Shown piece after piece: positions 17,802 to 25,513 of a DNA stretch of 38,586 nucleotides. Below the pieces are notes generated by a model that was given only the letters and a program-made list of their open reading frames with translations, ran no database searches and was not told the origin of the DNA. Position 1 is the first letter of the stretch. Each line of letters begins with the position of its first letter. The translations under genes and the position numbers were made by a program. The DNA comes from Promethearchaeota archaeon (lineage in GTDB: Archaea; Asgardarchaeota; Lokiarchaeia; Sigyniarchaeales; SOKP01), in contig SHMW01000034.1 of assembly GCA_008080735.1 (NCBI GenBank), forward strand, positions 1 through 38,586. Reading direction: 5' to 3'.

Positions 17802-18719
17802 ATGGAATTAAAATTTTGCTGTGCGTGGTTATATGCGATATCGAAATACAATAAATATGGAGATACGTTTCAAATCCACCATATTTTAAACGCGCTGGAG
17901 AAGATAAAACAGATTGGATTTGAAACCACTGAAATCGAAGCTATGGGAAGAAATAATTTAGAGGACGAATGGAACGCGAGAAAAAGGATTAAAGAAAAAT
18001 TAAGCAGCCTTGAATTAACAACAAATAATCTCTGTGCAGTGTTTCCGGAATTAATGGAATCTAATTGGAAAAAGCATATTCCATTATTTGAAAAATCCGC
18101 AGATTTGGCGAATTATTTAAACTGCGAAACAATCCAATTAGATTCTCATATGCCCCCCGTAGAATATGTTTCAGAACGTCCTTATGATGAAACAATTAAA
18201 TTTGATGTAGATGTGAAAATTAGAATAGAACAAGGTCCCAATACTTTTAACTGGAATTCCCATTGGGAAAATATGGTCAATAGCATCAAGGCGTGTGATG
18301 AAATCGCACAAGATAGGGGACTTCGGCTTTGTTTGGAACCGCGAGTACACGAATCCATCTCTAATACAGACGCAATTTTACGGTTATTTGATTGGGTAAA
18401 CTCTGAAAATTTTGGGGCGGTTCTCGACACAGGACATCTTCACGCTCAGAAAGAAATTATACCTCTCTCAGTCGAAAAACTAGGCGAAAAAATCTTTTTT
18501 GTCCACGCGTCAGATAACGATGGTCGCACAAATGCTCATTTGGGTGTGGGAAGGGGAAATATCGATTGGGAAGGGACCTTAAAAGCACTAAAAAAGCATC
18601 ATTTTAACGATTACATTGCTATCGATATAGGAAATTTACCAAAACCCTACGATTTGGATCAAGAAATAACCCATTCTATCAAATATTTAGAGAAAATAAA
18701 CACAAACTTGTTTAGTTGA
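17802..18719 (+). CDS. TIM-barrel sugar phosphate isomerase/epimerase-like protein (AP endonuclease 2 fold)
   Basis: A 305-residue barrel of the xylose isomerase-like/AP_endonuc_2 family. Candidate metal ligands lie in LCLEPR, VLDTGHLHAQ, FVHASDN and GRGNIDWEG, in the order expected for the family. Members isomerise or epimerise sugars or inositols, and a few are DNA repair nucleases. Lying between mutS and mutL, a repair role could be suspected, but sequence features such as HASDNDG...HLGVGRG point to the sugar isomerase side. The ATG follows GTGAG by five bases, which supports the start. The substrate is unknown. Confidence 0.8.
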   Translation: MELKFCCAWLYAISKYNKYGDTFQIHHILNALEKIKQIGFETTEIEAMGRNNLEDEWNARKRIKEKLSSLELTTNNLCAVFPELMESNWKKHIPLFEKSADLANYLNCETIQLDSHMPPVEYVSERPYDETIKFDVDVKIRIEQGPNTFNWNSHWENMVNSIKACDEIAQDRGLRLCLEPRVHESISNTDAILRLFDWVNSENFGAVLDTGHLHAQKEIIPLSVEKLGEKIFFVHASDNDGRTNAHLGVGRGNIDWEGTLKALKKHHFNDYIAIDIGNLPKPYDLDQEITHSIKYLEKINTNLFS

Positions 18720-18812
18720 GTTTTATGTAGTATAAAAAAAAATATTTAATTTGACCTTAAGTTTAGATTATCTAATTACCAGAAAAAAATATCAAGAATT
18801 TGGAAAATTAAC

Positions 18813-19460
18813 ATGTTTAATTCCCTTATAATCAGAATTATTATCATTGCATTCTTTATTTTTTTTGGCTATAATATCATATTTATTATTTTGAAAAAGC
18901 AGCGTAATAATGTAAACAGAAAGGATTATAATCCTAAAACTAAAAAACCAAATAGACCAAATAAATTTGCAAAGTTTGGAGTTATTATCCTAAATATATT
19001 TATTGTGGTAGCGTGTTTGAATATTTTCTTTTATGAACTCTTTACTCGCTATATCCCTAGATTAAATTTCTTTTTCTTAACAGAAACCTTACAAGTAATC
19101 GGGATTACTTTAACCGCAGCGGGGAACATCACATTAAATATCTCATATAGAGAATTAGGGGTCTATTGGGAATATCCAATAGACGGTAAGAGGAAAAAAC
19201 AAAAATTAGTTACAACGGGGATCTATTCAAAAATCCGACATCCGATTTACTTATCATTTTATTTAATGTGTCTAGGTCTTCTTTTTATTATACAAGATTG
19301 GGTCTTACTGTGTTTGTTTATTGTTGGCGGAATAGGTTTATACTTGCAAGCGCTCAGCGAAGAAAAAGAATTAATAGAGGCATTTCCAAAAGAATATAAG
19401 ACCTATATAAAATCGACAGGACGCTTTTTTGTTAAATCTCGAAACTATATTAGATCATAA
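18813..19460 (+). CDS. Isoprenylcysteine carboxyl methyltransferase (ICMT)-like membrane protein
   Basis: A 215-residue integral membrane protein with helices at about 5-26, 50-73, 85-110 and 133-165. The SAM-binding C-terminal core shows TGIYSKIRHPIYLSFYLMCLG and then EEKELIEAFPKEYKTYIKSTGRFF, the paired motifs of the ICMT/PEMT family. In eukaryotes ICMT caps prenylated CaaX proteins; prokaryotic homologues are broader and may methylate lipids or small molecules. No CaaX-ending protein is visible in this window, and the local small GTPase has no C-terminal cysteine. It lies between the sugar isomerase-like gene and mutL on the same strand. Confidence 0.83.
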   Translation: MFNSLIIRIIIIAFFIFFGYNIIFIILKKQRNNVNRKDYNPKTKKPNRPNKFAKFGVIILNIFIVVACLNIFFYELFTRYIPRLNFFFLTETLQVIGITLTAAGNITLNISYRELGVYWEYPIDGKRKKQKLVTTGIYSKIRHPIYLSFYLMCLGLLFIIQDWVLLCLFIVGGIGLYLQALSEEKELIEAFPKEYKTYIKSTGRFFVKSRNYIRS

Positions 19461-19486
19461 ATAATTAAATTTTATAGGACTCTCAA

Positions 19487-19495
19487 TTTAAATAC
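19487..19495 (+). promoter_or_regulatory. TATA box upstream of mutL
   Basis: TTTAAATAC matches BoxA and lies 73-81 bases before the mutL ATG, which predicts a leader of about 50 bases. mutL therefore seems to have its own promoter rather than depending on mutS transcription. Confidence 0.5.
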
Positions 19496-19567
19496 TACCC
19501 AAATATTCTTCATGACTGAGATCAATAGGACTGAGAAGTCATAAATTGAGAGATTATGAGCTAAGCA

Positions 19568-21421
19568 ATGAATAGAAGCAAAATTAAACCGATAAAGAAT
19601 GCGGATAAGATCGCCGCGGGTGAGGTGGTAGAACGCCCCGCCAATGTCGTAAAAGAATTAATGGAAAACAGCATTGATGCAGGATCCGATAATATCCGAA
19701 TAAATATTCGAAAAGCTGGCAAACTATCAATACAAATTATCGATGATGGTATAGGAATCCCCTCGGATGAGATGGAATTAGCCTTTGAAAATCATACGAG
19801 CAGCAAAATTAGAAGTATTGAGGATTTGGAAACACTTACAACATTAGGATTCCGTGGAGAAGCTCTCGCAAGCATTGCCGCGGTGAGTAAAATAGAAATC
19901 ACCTCCAGAACGGAGGAAGAAGAGCTTGGAACTCAGTTGATCATTGAGGGAGGGCAGATTAAACATAAAAAACGAGTCTCAGCGCCCACTGGTACCAATA
20001 TAGCAGTGAAAAATCTATTTTATAATACCCCGGCGCGACAAAAATTTCTCAAGACAGACTCAACCGAATTAGGACATATCACCGATATCGTACAACGATA
20101 CGCTCTGGCTTATCCTCATCTACATTTTATTTATGCTCATAATGAATTAATGATGCTGAACTGTCCGGCGAATAATGATTTAAAAACCACCATTTTTCAT
20201 ATTTACGGAAAAAAGATTGCGAAAATGTGCGAAGACATTAATTACAAGGAAAAGGGATATCTCTTTGATGTGTCTGGCTTCATAGGGCATCCTGATATAG
20301 CAAAAAAAGGAAAACATTATTCCAGCATTTTTATTAACAAGCGATTCATTAAAAGCAATCTATTATTCAGGGCTGTTAAGGATGCTTATGAGGGAATTCT
20401 TATGATAAATAAAAATCCCTTTTTTGTAATTAATCTGGAGGTGGATCCTTCTGTAATTGATTTTAATATTCATCCTAAAAAAATGAAAGTTCGATTTGAA
20501 GATGAGGATTTTGTCTACAACAAATTATTCACGATTATTTCTTACAATACTCAGAAATATTTTATAAAAGAAGAGTCAAGATATCTGAGCACTAATTTAG
20601 AAAAATTCGAAAAGGGGGATAAAAAATTAGAGTATGAGCGGCCAATAGAGACAGATATGAATCTAAAATATGAGGAACCTTTGGGTATAGAAGACTCCCT
20701 AAAAGAAGATCTCTCGTCTGTGCAATTAAATCTGGATGAGAATATCATACTTGATGGAAATAAGTTTGGATCGGAAGGGATTCTTCGAAATAAATACATT
20801 TCCGTCGATAACTTTCCTCTTGTAAGGCCAATATCTCTAACTGGTCAATTGAGTAATAATATTTATATAATTCTGGAAGGGATTAATCAAGAAAATGAAA
20901 AAGGGTTTTTCATCCTCGATCAACATGCTGCCTCAGAGCGCATTAATAAAGAATTTCTTCTTAAACAGTATGATACCTCGCACAAGAGCAAACAAAAATT
21001 AATTTCTCCACTTAAAATAGAGGTGTCTGTTAGTGAGAAATCATTTTTAGAGGATAATTTGGATGAAATTAGACAACTGGGATTTAATTTAGAACCTTTT
21101 AGAGGAAATACATTCATTCTTAGGGAGATTCCAGTTATATTTGATAAAGAAATAACCCCATTATTAATAAAGGACATCATCTCTGATATTACAGAAATTG
21201 GTAGAGATGAGAGCTTTAAAAATATAAAAGAAGAAATTATTAATTATCTCTCATGCCATAGGAGTATTCGTGGAGGGGATGATTTGTCTTTGAACGATAT
21301 ACGAAAACTTATAATTCAATTGGCAAATTGCGATGATCCGTTCCATTGTGCACATGGACGCCCCACCTTGAAGTTTTTCTCGTTCAAGGACTTGGATAAG
21401 TTATTTAAAAGAACCGGATAA
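19568..21421 (+). CDS. mutL: DNA mismatch repair protein MutL, endonuclease type
   Basis: A 617-residue MutL. The N-terminal GHKL ATPase has IAAGEVVERPANVVKELMEN, DDGIGI, and TLGFRGEALASI. The C-terminal domain carries the endonuclease motif DQHA-X2-E-X4-E starting at D451, with SCHRSIRGGDD and CAHGRPT completing the metal site. A QKLISP sequence starting at Q476 fits the clamp-contact motif known from Bacillus MutL and human PMS2. This is the nicking type of MutL, found where no MutH exists, and no mutH is seen. It should act with the MutS encoded 1.9 kb upstream. The low-complexity linker at 330-410 is charged and likely flexible. Confidence 0.96.
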   Translation: MNRSKIKPIKNADKIAAGEVVERPANVVKELMENSIDAGSDNIRINIRKAGKLSIQIIDDGIGIPSDEMELAFENHTSSKIRSIEDLETLTTLGFRGEALASIAAVSKIEITSRTEEEELGTQLIIEGGQIKHKKRVSAPTGTNIAVKNLFYNTPARQKFLKTDSTELGHITDIVQRYALAYPHLHFIYAHNELMMLNCPANNDLKTTIFHIYGKKIAKMCEDINYKEKGYLFDVSGFIGHPDIAKKGKHYSSIFINKRFIKSNLLFRAVKDAYEGILMINKNPFFVINLEVDPSVIDFNIHPKKMKVRFEDEDFVYNKLFTIISYNTQKYFIKEESRYLSTNLEKFEKGDKKLEYERPIETDMNLKYEEPLGIEDSLKEDLSSVQLNLDENIILDGNKFGSEGILRNKYISVDNFPLVRPISLTGQLSNNIYIILEGINQENEKGFFILDQHAASERINKEFLLKQYDTSHKSKQKLISPLKIEVSVSEKSFLEDNLDEIRQLGFNLEPFRGNTFILREIPVIFDKEITPLLIKDIISDITEIGRDESFKNIKEEIINYLSCHRSIRGGDDLSLNDIRKLIIQLANCDDPFHCAHGRPTLKFFSFKDLDKLFKRTG

Positions 21422-21574
21422 TAAATTATCTCTCTATACCATGTTCAAGAAGGAAACTTTTCTACTTTTTTTATCCTTACATAGTTCAGATGAATTTCAA
21501 TTTACGCAAAATTCCTTAATAAGGAGTAGAAACTTTAGGAATTGGATTAGATGACTCTTGAAATAATTTAGGAG

Positions 21575-21583
21575 TTTAAATAG
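21575..21583 (+). promoter_or_regulatory. TATA box for the 49-residue zinc protein
   Basis: TTTAAATAG lies 45-53 bases before the ATG at 21628, which would place the start site near 21603. It is one of the clearest BoxA elements in the window. Confidence 0.5.
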
Positions 21584-21627
21584 TCCTTCCCAAATGAAGA
21601 TTGTCCATACTAAAGAGATTCAATAGG

Positions 21628-21777
21628 ATGGTATTTATGACAAAATGTAATATCTGTTATGAGAAAATCGAACGTAAAGAATTACCTAAACAAATGAAAA
21701 TTTCCCTCGGAGATTTTAAAGAAGGACATTTCGTGACTAAAAAATCGTTATATTGCCATATTGATTGTATGATATAA
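21628..21777 (+). CDS. Small zinc-finger-like protein, 49 residues
   Basis: A short reading frame, too small for standard gene finding. It begins MVFMTKCNICYEKIERKEL and ends LYCHIDCMI. Four cysteines in a C-X2-C ... C-X3-C arrangement (C7, C10, C43, C47) could hold one zinc. A second ATG at residue 4 is an alternative start; AGG lies just before the first ATG. The upstream TATA box and the paired cysteines are the evidence that it is real. The family is not recognised; nucleic-acid binding is only a guess. It lies downstream of mutL and is convergent with the aEF-1-beta gene. Confidence 0.6.
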   Translation: MVFMTKCNICYEKIERKELPKQMKISLGDFKEGHFVTKKSLYCHIDCMI

Positions 21778-21824
21778 AAATAAATGAGAGAAATCAGATT
21801 AAAATTCAAATTTCTTTTTTCTTT

Positions 21825-22091
21825 TTACGCTTTTGAGAAGGCAATTCCCTCAATTCCTTGTAATCCATCTACTTGTGAAAATAATTCTTCAAGCTTGTCC
21901 GTACCGCCCCATTCCTCTGGATATCTTACACGTAATCTCACCTTCTTCAACCCAAACGCAACGGGCATAACCTCGTGGTGGGCAATTTTGGCATCCTCGG
22001 GAAGTGTTTTTGCCAATTTTTCAACGAGATTTTCAAAATTTGTTTCAATATCTTCTGGTATCACATCTATTAACGCTACAAAATCTCCCAT
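21825..22091 (-). CDS. ef1b: Translation elongation factor aEF-1-beta
   Basis: An 88-residue guanine-nucleotide exchange factor for aEF-1A. It shows the typical start with VALIDVIPED, the central KIAHHEVMPVAFGLKKVRL strand pair, and the C-terminal GTDKLEELFSQVDGLQGIEGI helix and strand. Length and pattern match archaeal EF-1-beta closely. It follows the zinc-ribbon gene on the same strand, an arrangement conserved in many archaea, and the two are probably cotranscribed. Confidence 0.95.
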   Translation of the reverse strand: MGDFVALIDVIPEDIETNFENLVEKLAKTLPEDAKIAHHEVMPVAFGLKKVRLRVRYPEEWGGTDKLEELFSQVDGLQGIEGIAFSKA

Positions 22092-22164
22092 AATTTATAT
22101 TCCCTTTTTAATCACTATTTAGGATATTTAATTAATTAAATTGAAATTTATTATGTCTTCTCCT

Positions 22165-22341
22165 TCATGGACCTTCAAAATCACATTTTAAGCATCGGTA
22201 TGTTTTTCCACGCTCGCGACAAGCCTCACATCTCCAAATAGTCACATCTCCGCAATTTGGACATGGAAAATGAACTGCTGATTCGTATGGCGTTATAGGT
22301 CGACCACAACAAGAACATACATTTTGTTTAGCTGTTGACAT
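22165..22341 (-). CDS. Archaeal zinc-ribbon RNA-binding-like protein adjacent to EF-1-beta
   Basis: A 58-residue protein starting MSTAKQNVCSCCGRP, with four C-X2-C knuckles: CSCC, CPNC, CEAC and CLKC. These should bind two zinc ions. This small protein is a conserved neighbour of aEF-1-beta in archaea and is generally described as a zinc-ribbon RNA-binding protein of unknown detailed role. The ATG at 22341 is preferred over an in-frame TTG five codons upstream. Its end lies 73 bases before the aEF-1-beta start, consistent with one operon. Confidence 0.88.
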   Translation of the reverse strand: MSTAKQNVCSCCGRPITPYESAVHFPCPNCGDVTIWRCEACRERGKTYRCLKCDFEGP

Positions 22342-22591
22342 GTTATACGTAATCAATAAGATGATTAATTTTAACTTAACAAATTAAATTAAGAATAACT
22401 TTAATTTTTTTTGATTTTATCCGCAAGTAATACTAGTTAGAAATACCTATCTATATTGATTGATATAATGAAATTCACCAATAATCAGAAGGATTGAGAA
22501 CATGAAAGAATTTTTCCATAAAACATTTATTCCCAATTTTCATAATGTAAACTAAAAACAAATCTGTATTATATTTTTAAGGGGGTAAAAA

Positions 22592-22984
22592 ATGAATTTT
22601 TTAGCAATTCTAATAGCTTCTGGAGTTTTTTACTTCATTATCTTCTTTTGGTACTGGCCGTCTTTTTTAGGTAATATTTGGCTTATATTAATTGAGAAAG
22701 AAGAAGAACCAAAAGAGAAGATAATACGAGATTCCCTACTAATGATACCCACTTCCCTCATTATAAATTTTGCGCTGGGATATTTTTTTGATTTATTGTT
22801 GCTACCAGATATAATATTTAAATTAATTATTATCTTGGTAATTTTTGGTGGTTTAATTTTACCTATCGCGATAAATCAGAGCGCATTCATGGGAAGGACA
22901 AATTTCAAGCTATTTTTGATTGAATATGGTGTGTATTTTGTAGCTTTCATAGCTTCTGGATTGATAATTGCTCTATGGCCTTAA
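22592..22984 (+). CDS. DUF1761-like membrane protein
   Basis: A 130-residue integral membrane protein with four predicted helices at about 3-22, 50-68, 72-92 and 107-128. The N-terminal pattern (FFWYWPSFLGNIWL after the first helix) and the C-terminal GRTNFKLFLIEYGVYF segment resemble DUF1761 proteins. A strong GGGGGT lies six bases before the ATG. No function is known for the family. It stands alone between the EF-1-beta pair and the winged-helix gene. The membrane topology is clear; the family assignment is tentative. Confidence 0.7.
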   Translation: MNFLAILIASGVFYFIIFFWYWPSFLGNIWLILIEKEEEPKEKIIRDSLLMIPTSLIINFALGYFFDLLLLPDIIFKLIIILVIFGGLILPIAINQSAFMGRTNFKLFLIEYGVYFVAFIASGLIIALWP

Positions 22985-23071
22985 AATATCATTATCTAAA
23001 TTCCTTTTTTTCCTCTTATTGATTAAAATTCGGATTAGATTATTGTTTTTAATGGTAAGATCTACAATATA

Positions 23072-23080
23072 TTTATATCT
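23072..23080 (+). promoter_or_regulatory. TATA box for the zinc/winged-helix protein
   Basis: TTTATATCT lies about 60 bases before the proposed start at 23140 and predicts transcription from about 23100. This includes the AAGGTGA and the CxxC-coding region in the message. Confidence 0.4.
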
Positions 23081-23126
23081 AAATTGCTTTATTTAATCTA
23101 TAAGTGTCCATTGAAAATTTTCATAC

Positions 23127-23133
23127 AAGGTGA
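23127..23133 (+). promoter_or_regulatory. Shine-Dalgarno pointing to a start upstream of the first ATG
   Basis: AAGGTGA is the best Shine-Dalgarno in the region. The codon six bases later, in frame with the protein, is ATT at 23140. The first in-frame ATG (23233) has no such site and would remove the CxxC motif. Confidence 0.5.
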
Positions 23134-23139
23134 AGTGTT

Positions 23140-23676
23140 ATTTCGAGTGGTCAACCAAATAGTAAAGTAAAAAAATATTTTTCTCTGATTGAGGTATGGG
23201 CCTATTGTGCCATTTGTAAAGAACTCATCCCAATGCGAGTGGACAAGGATGAAATTCAACAAGGTTTAGAATTGGGAATTTATACAAAGGAATATAAACA
23301 TACAAATCCATATCCCGACCCAGATGAGATAGATGACCAAAGTGTTAACGAACACACCATCTACGTTTATATTGATTCTAATTATAATGTCACAGGAGTG
23401 AAATCCTTTTTTGGTGATTCACCATCATTAGACGATTTACAAGCCCCCGAAGAGGGAGGTGAAGTACGAGTTCCTATTGTGGTTAAGGACGTCCCCGAGA
23501 TGAGCGTCCATTTAGGGATGCTCACACAAGAGGAATACAAAGTTCTAAAAATTTGTGATGGGATGAATACATTGGAACAAGTTGCTGAAATTGCCCAGAA
23601 AGATGTGACGGAGTTAGAGGAGATGATGGAGCGCCTCAGGGACAAAGGATTGGTCAAAGTAATCAAACGTTCATAA
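23140..23676 (+). CDS. Zinc-knuckle plus winged-helix protein of unknown function
   Basis: The first ATG (23233) gives 147 residues, but the frame is open upstream to 23134 and encodes WAYCAICKELIP, with a C-X2-C knuckle that is very likely part of the protein. With the ATT at 23140 as start the protein is about 178 residues. The middle is acidic with beta-type patterns. The C-terminal 55 residues (LTQEEYKVLKICDGMNTLEQVAEIA... RLRDKGLVKV) have the pattern of a winged helix. It could be a regulator or an adaptor. The family is not recognised. Confidence 0.75.
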   Translation: MSSGQPNSKVKKYFSLIEVWAYCAICKELIPMRVDKDEIQQGLELGIYTKEYKHTNPYPDPDEIDDQSVNEHTIYVYIDSNYNVTGVKSFFGDSPSLDDLQAPEEGGEVRVPIVVKDVPEMSVHLGMLTQEEYKVLKICDGMNTLEQVAEIAQKDVTELEEMMERLRDKGLVKVIKRS

Positions 23677-23735
23677 ATTTAAACACATAATTTTTTCTCA
23701 ATCTTTTACTTCTCTTATTTTAAATTATTTTCATC

Positions 23736-25448
23736 TTAAAGCAGCGCATAGATCGCAATATCAATTCCAAAAATAGTTGTAATCGCTGAACCGAAGAAGA
23801 AAAATAGAATGTCAACAGAGAATATAAGTCGGATAGTCATTGCCTTGTTCTTTTCATAAATTAGAGTATTAAGAATCAGAACGGATATAAAGGCGAGATA
23901 AGTCATCAAGAGGGAGGGCAAGAACACCCATATTCGGTTAAAATAGATGATTGAAATTTGAATTAAAATTGATAATGCAATAATGATTTTGGTCTTTGTC
24001 CGTTCAGAATCGATGAAATTCAATAAAGGATAAATTATGCTGCGGTAAAATAATTCCATCGCGAGAAATATGGGGATGATGGTAAAACCCATAATGATCG
24101 ATTGTAAATTGCTAGGCCAGACAAAAGCAAAAGGATATGAAACAGTGAACACCACATAAAATCCTTGGAAGATACCAGAAGCTAATATACCATACATTAT
24201 ATAATTGGTTTTTAATTCTTGGGTAAGTCTACTCTTGAGCTTATGTTTCAGACCGAATTCTAAAGTATCTTCAGAAGCTCTATTTTTAAAATGCAGAGCA
24301 AGATATAGAACGGAATAAATTACTAATAATGCGAAGGAGCCATAAAAAATTCCGGCTAATCTAAAAACATTGGAAAAAAATGTCCAAATTCCTATAAATG
24401 TTATGCAAGCTAAAAGGATCCATGAAAGTCTAAGGACCTTATCCTTGGTTGAGTAATTTTCCTTATATCGTAAAGCAATTCGTTCTATTTTTATTGTTTC
24501 AAAGGAAAAGAAATTACTTGAAAGAGAGATAATAAGAAATATTATCCCAAATAACAAACTGAAGCTAATTCCAAGCAAAGCGTAATTAAACATAAAACTA
24601 ATCGTGATTGGTCCATTGACAAACCCAAAAAAGTTTATTTCGATCCAAGATATCATATCTGTTATTATATTACTATTGATCATTAAATGAGCGCCGCCTA
24701 TCATGGGCCCTTCATAAAGCGAAAGCGTACTATTTGTTAAGTTATATGCAACGACAGCATGTTTTCTATAATCAAGTAAACCATCATCTTTATGAGCCAT
24801 TAGGAGTAAATTCTGTGTATTACTTTTATTTAAATAGTCAACGGGTAAATTATTTTCAAAGTGTGGATGATAAAGCACATTATGGCTAACTAATGGTGCC
24901 AAAGCGACAGTTGTATTAATTCTCTCATCAAGAATACTTGTCATTAACACAATAGCTCCTCCAAGAGAATGTCCAACTAAGCCAATTTGAGAAGAATTAA
25001 TACTTGAAGAATAGATAGGAAGAGTCTCAATTTTATCAAGTAATTTGGACACATCTTCATAAATGGCAAGGTTGCCAGTATCTGGATTTAGATCAAACAT
25101 AGTACCTCCGCTCTGACCGTGTCCATGATAATCTAAAGTCGCAACGAAAAATCCCCTTTTTACCAATTCTATGGGAAAATGGAGATCAAAATTTCTATCA
25201 TTTCCTAGCCCGTGGACATAGATGATCAAAGGTTTTTTGTCTTGAAATTCTATATCTTTAGAAGGATGATAAAGATTGGCAAATAATCTTGTGTTAACAT
25301 GCTCAAATTCTATTTGCTGATATGAATGATACGCTTGAGATTTATTCGATTGAAGAATTGTAAGTGAGAAGAAAAAGACCAAAAACGTCAAAAATAGGAT
25401 AAATAGTTGGTTCTCATCTCGTTTACTAATATCTCCAAAAATCAACAT
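23736..25448 (-). CDS. Membrane-anchored alpha/beta hydrolase with a polytopic C-terminal domain
   Basis: About 570 residues. One N-terminal membrane helix (about 15-35) is followed by a serine hydrolase domain at 45-285 with VHGLGND, DYHGHGQSGG, the nucleophile elbow GHSLGG, the acid in AHKDDGLLDY and the histidine in GGAHLMI. The C-terminal half has about seven or eight membrane helices. The hydrolase domain probably lies outside the cell. The GTG at 25454 is part of the AAGGTG Shine-Dalgarno, so the ATG at 25448 is the better start. The substrate may be a peptide, ester or lipid. The function of the polytopic half is unknown. Confidence 0.85.
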   Translation of the reverse strand: MLIFGDISKRDENQLFILFLTFLVFFFSLTILQSNKSQAYHSYQQIEFEHVNTRLFANLYHPSKDIEFQDKKPLIIYVHGLGNDRNFDLHFPIELVKRGFFVATLDYHGHGQSGGTMFDLNPDTGNLAIYEDVSKLLDKIETLPIYSSSINSSQIGLVGHSLGGAIVLMTSILDERINTTVALAPLVSHNVLYHPHFENNLPVDYLNKSNTQNLLLMAHKDDGLLDYRKHAVVAYNLTNSTLSLYEGPMIGGAHLMINSNIITDMISWIEINFFGFVNGPITISFMFNYALLGISFSLLFGIIFLIISLSSNFFSFETIKIERIALRYKENYSTKDKVLRLSWILLACITFIGIWTFFSNVFRLAGIFYGSFALLVIYSVLYLALHFKNRASEDTLEFGLKHKLKSRLTQELKTNYIMYGILASGIFQGFYVVFTVSYPFAFVWPSNLQSIIMGFTIIPIFLAMELFYRSIIYPLLNFIDSERTKTKIIIALSILIQISIIYFNRIWVFLPSLLMTYLAFISVLILNTLIYEKNKAMTIRLIFSVDILFFFFGSAITTIFGIDIAIYALL

Positions 25449-25513
25449 AAACACCTTTTAAAAATTCTAATGTATTATTTATTTTCAAATCATATTTTTT
25501 ATTGATGTTAATA

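Noticed and set aside
17802..18719. Reading the TIM-barrel gene as endonuclease IV because it lies between mutS and mutL
   Set aside because: The barrel motifs fit sugar isomerase-like members better; adjacency alone is weak evidence.
19512..19544. Ten-codon upstream frame in the mutL leader
   Set aside because: It lies at or before the predicted transcription start and has no Shine-Dalgarno.
21441..21554. 37-codon open frame downstream of mutL
   Set aside because: No Shine-Dalgarno, no motif, and composition like the surrounding spacer.
22502..22555. 17-codon frame starting MKEFFHK upstream of the DUF1761-like gene
   Set aside because: Too short to judge, with no recognisable motif; it may be chance.
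25449..25454. GTG start of the membrane hydrolase
   Set aside because: The GTG is part of the AAGGTG Shine-Dalgarno; the ATG three bases later is a normal start.
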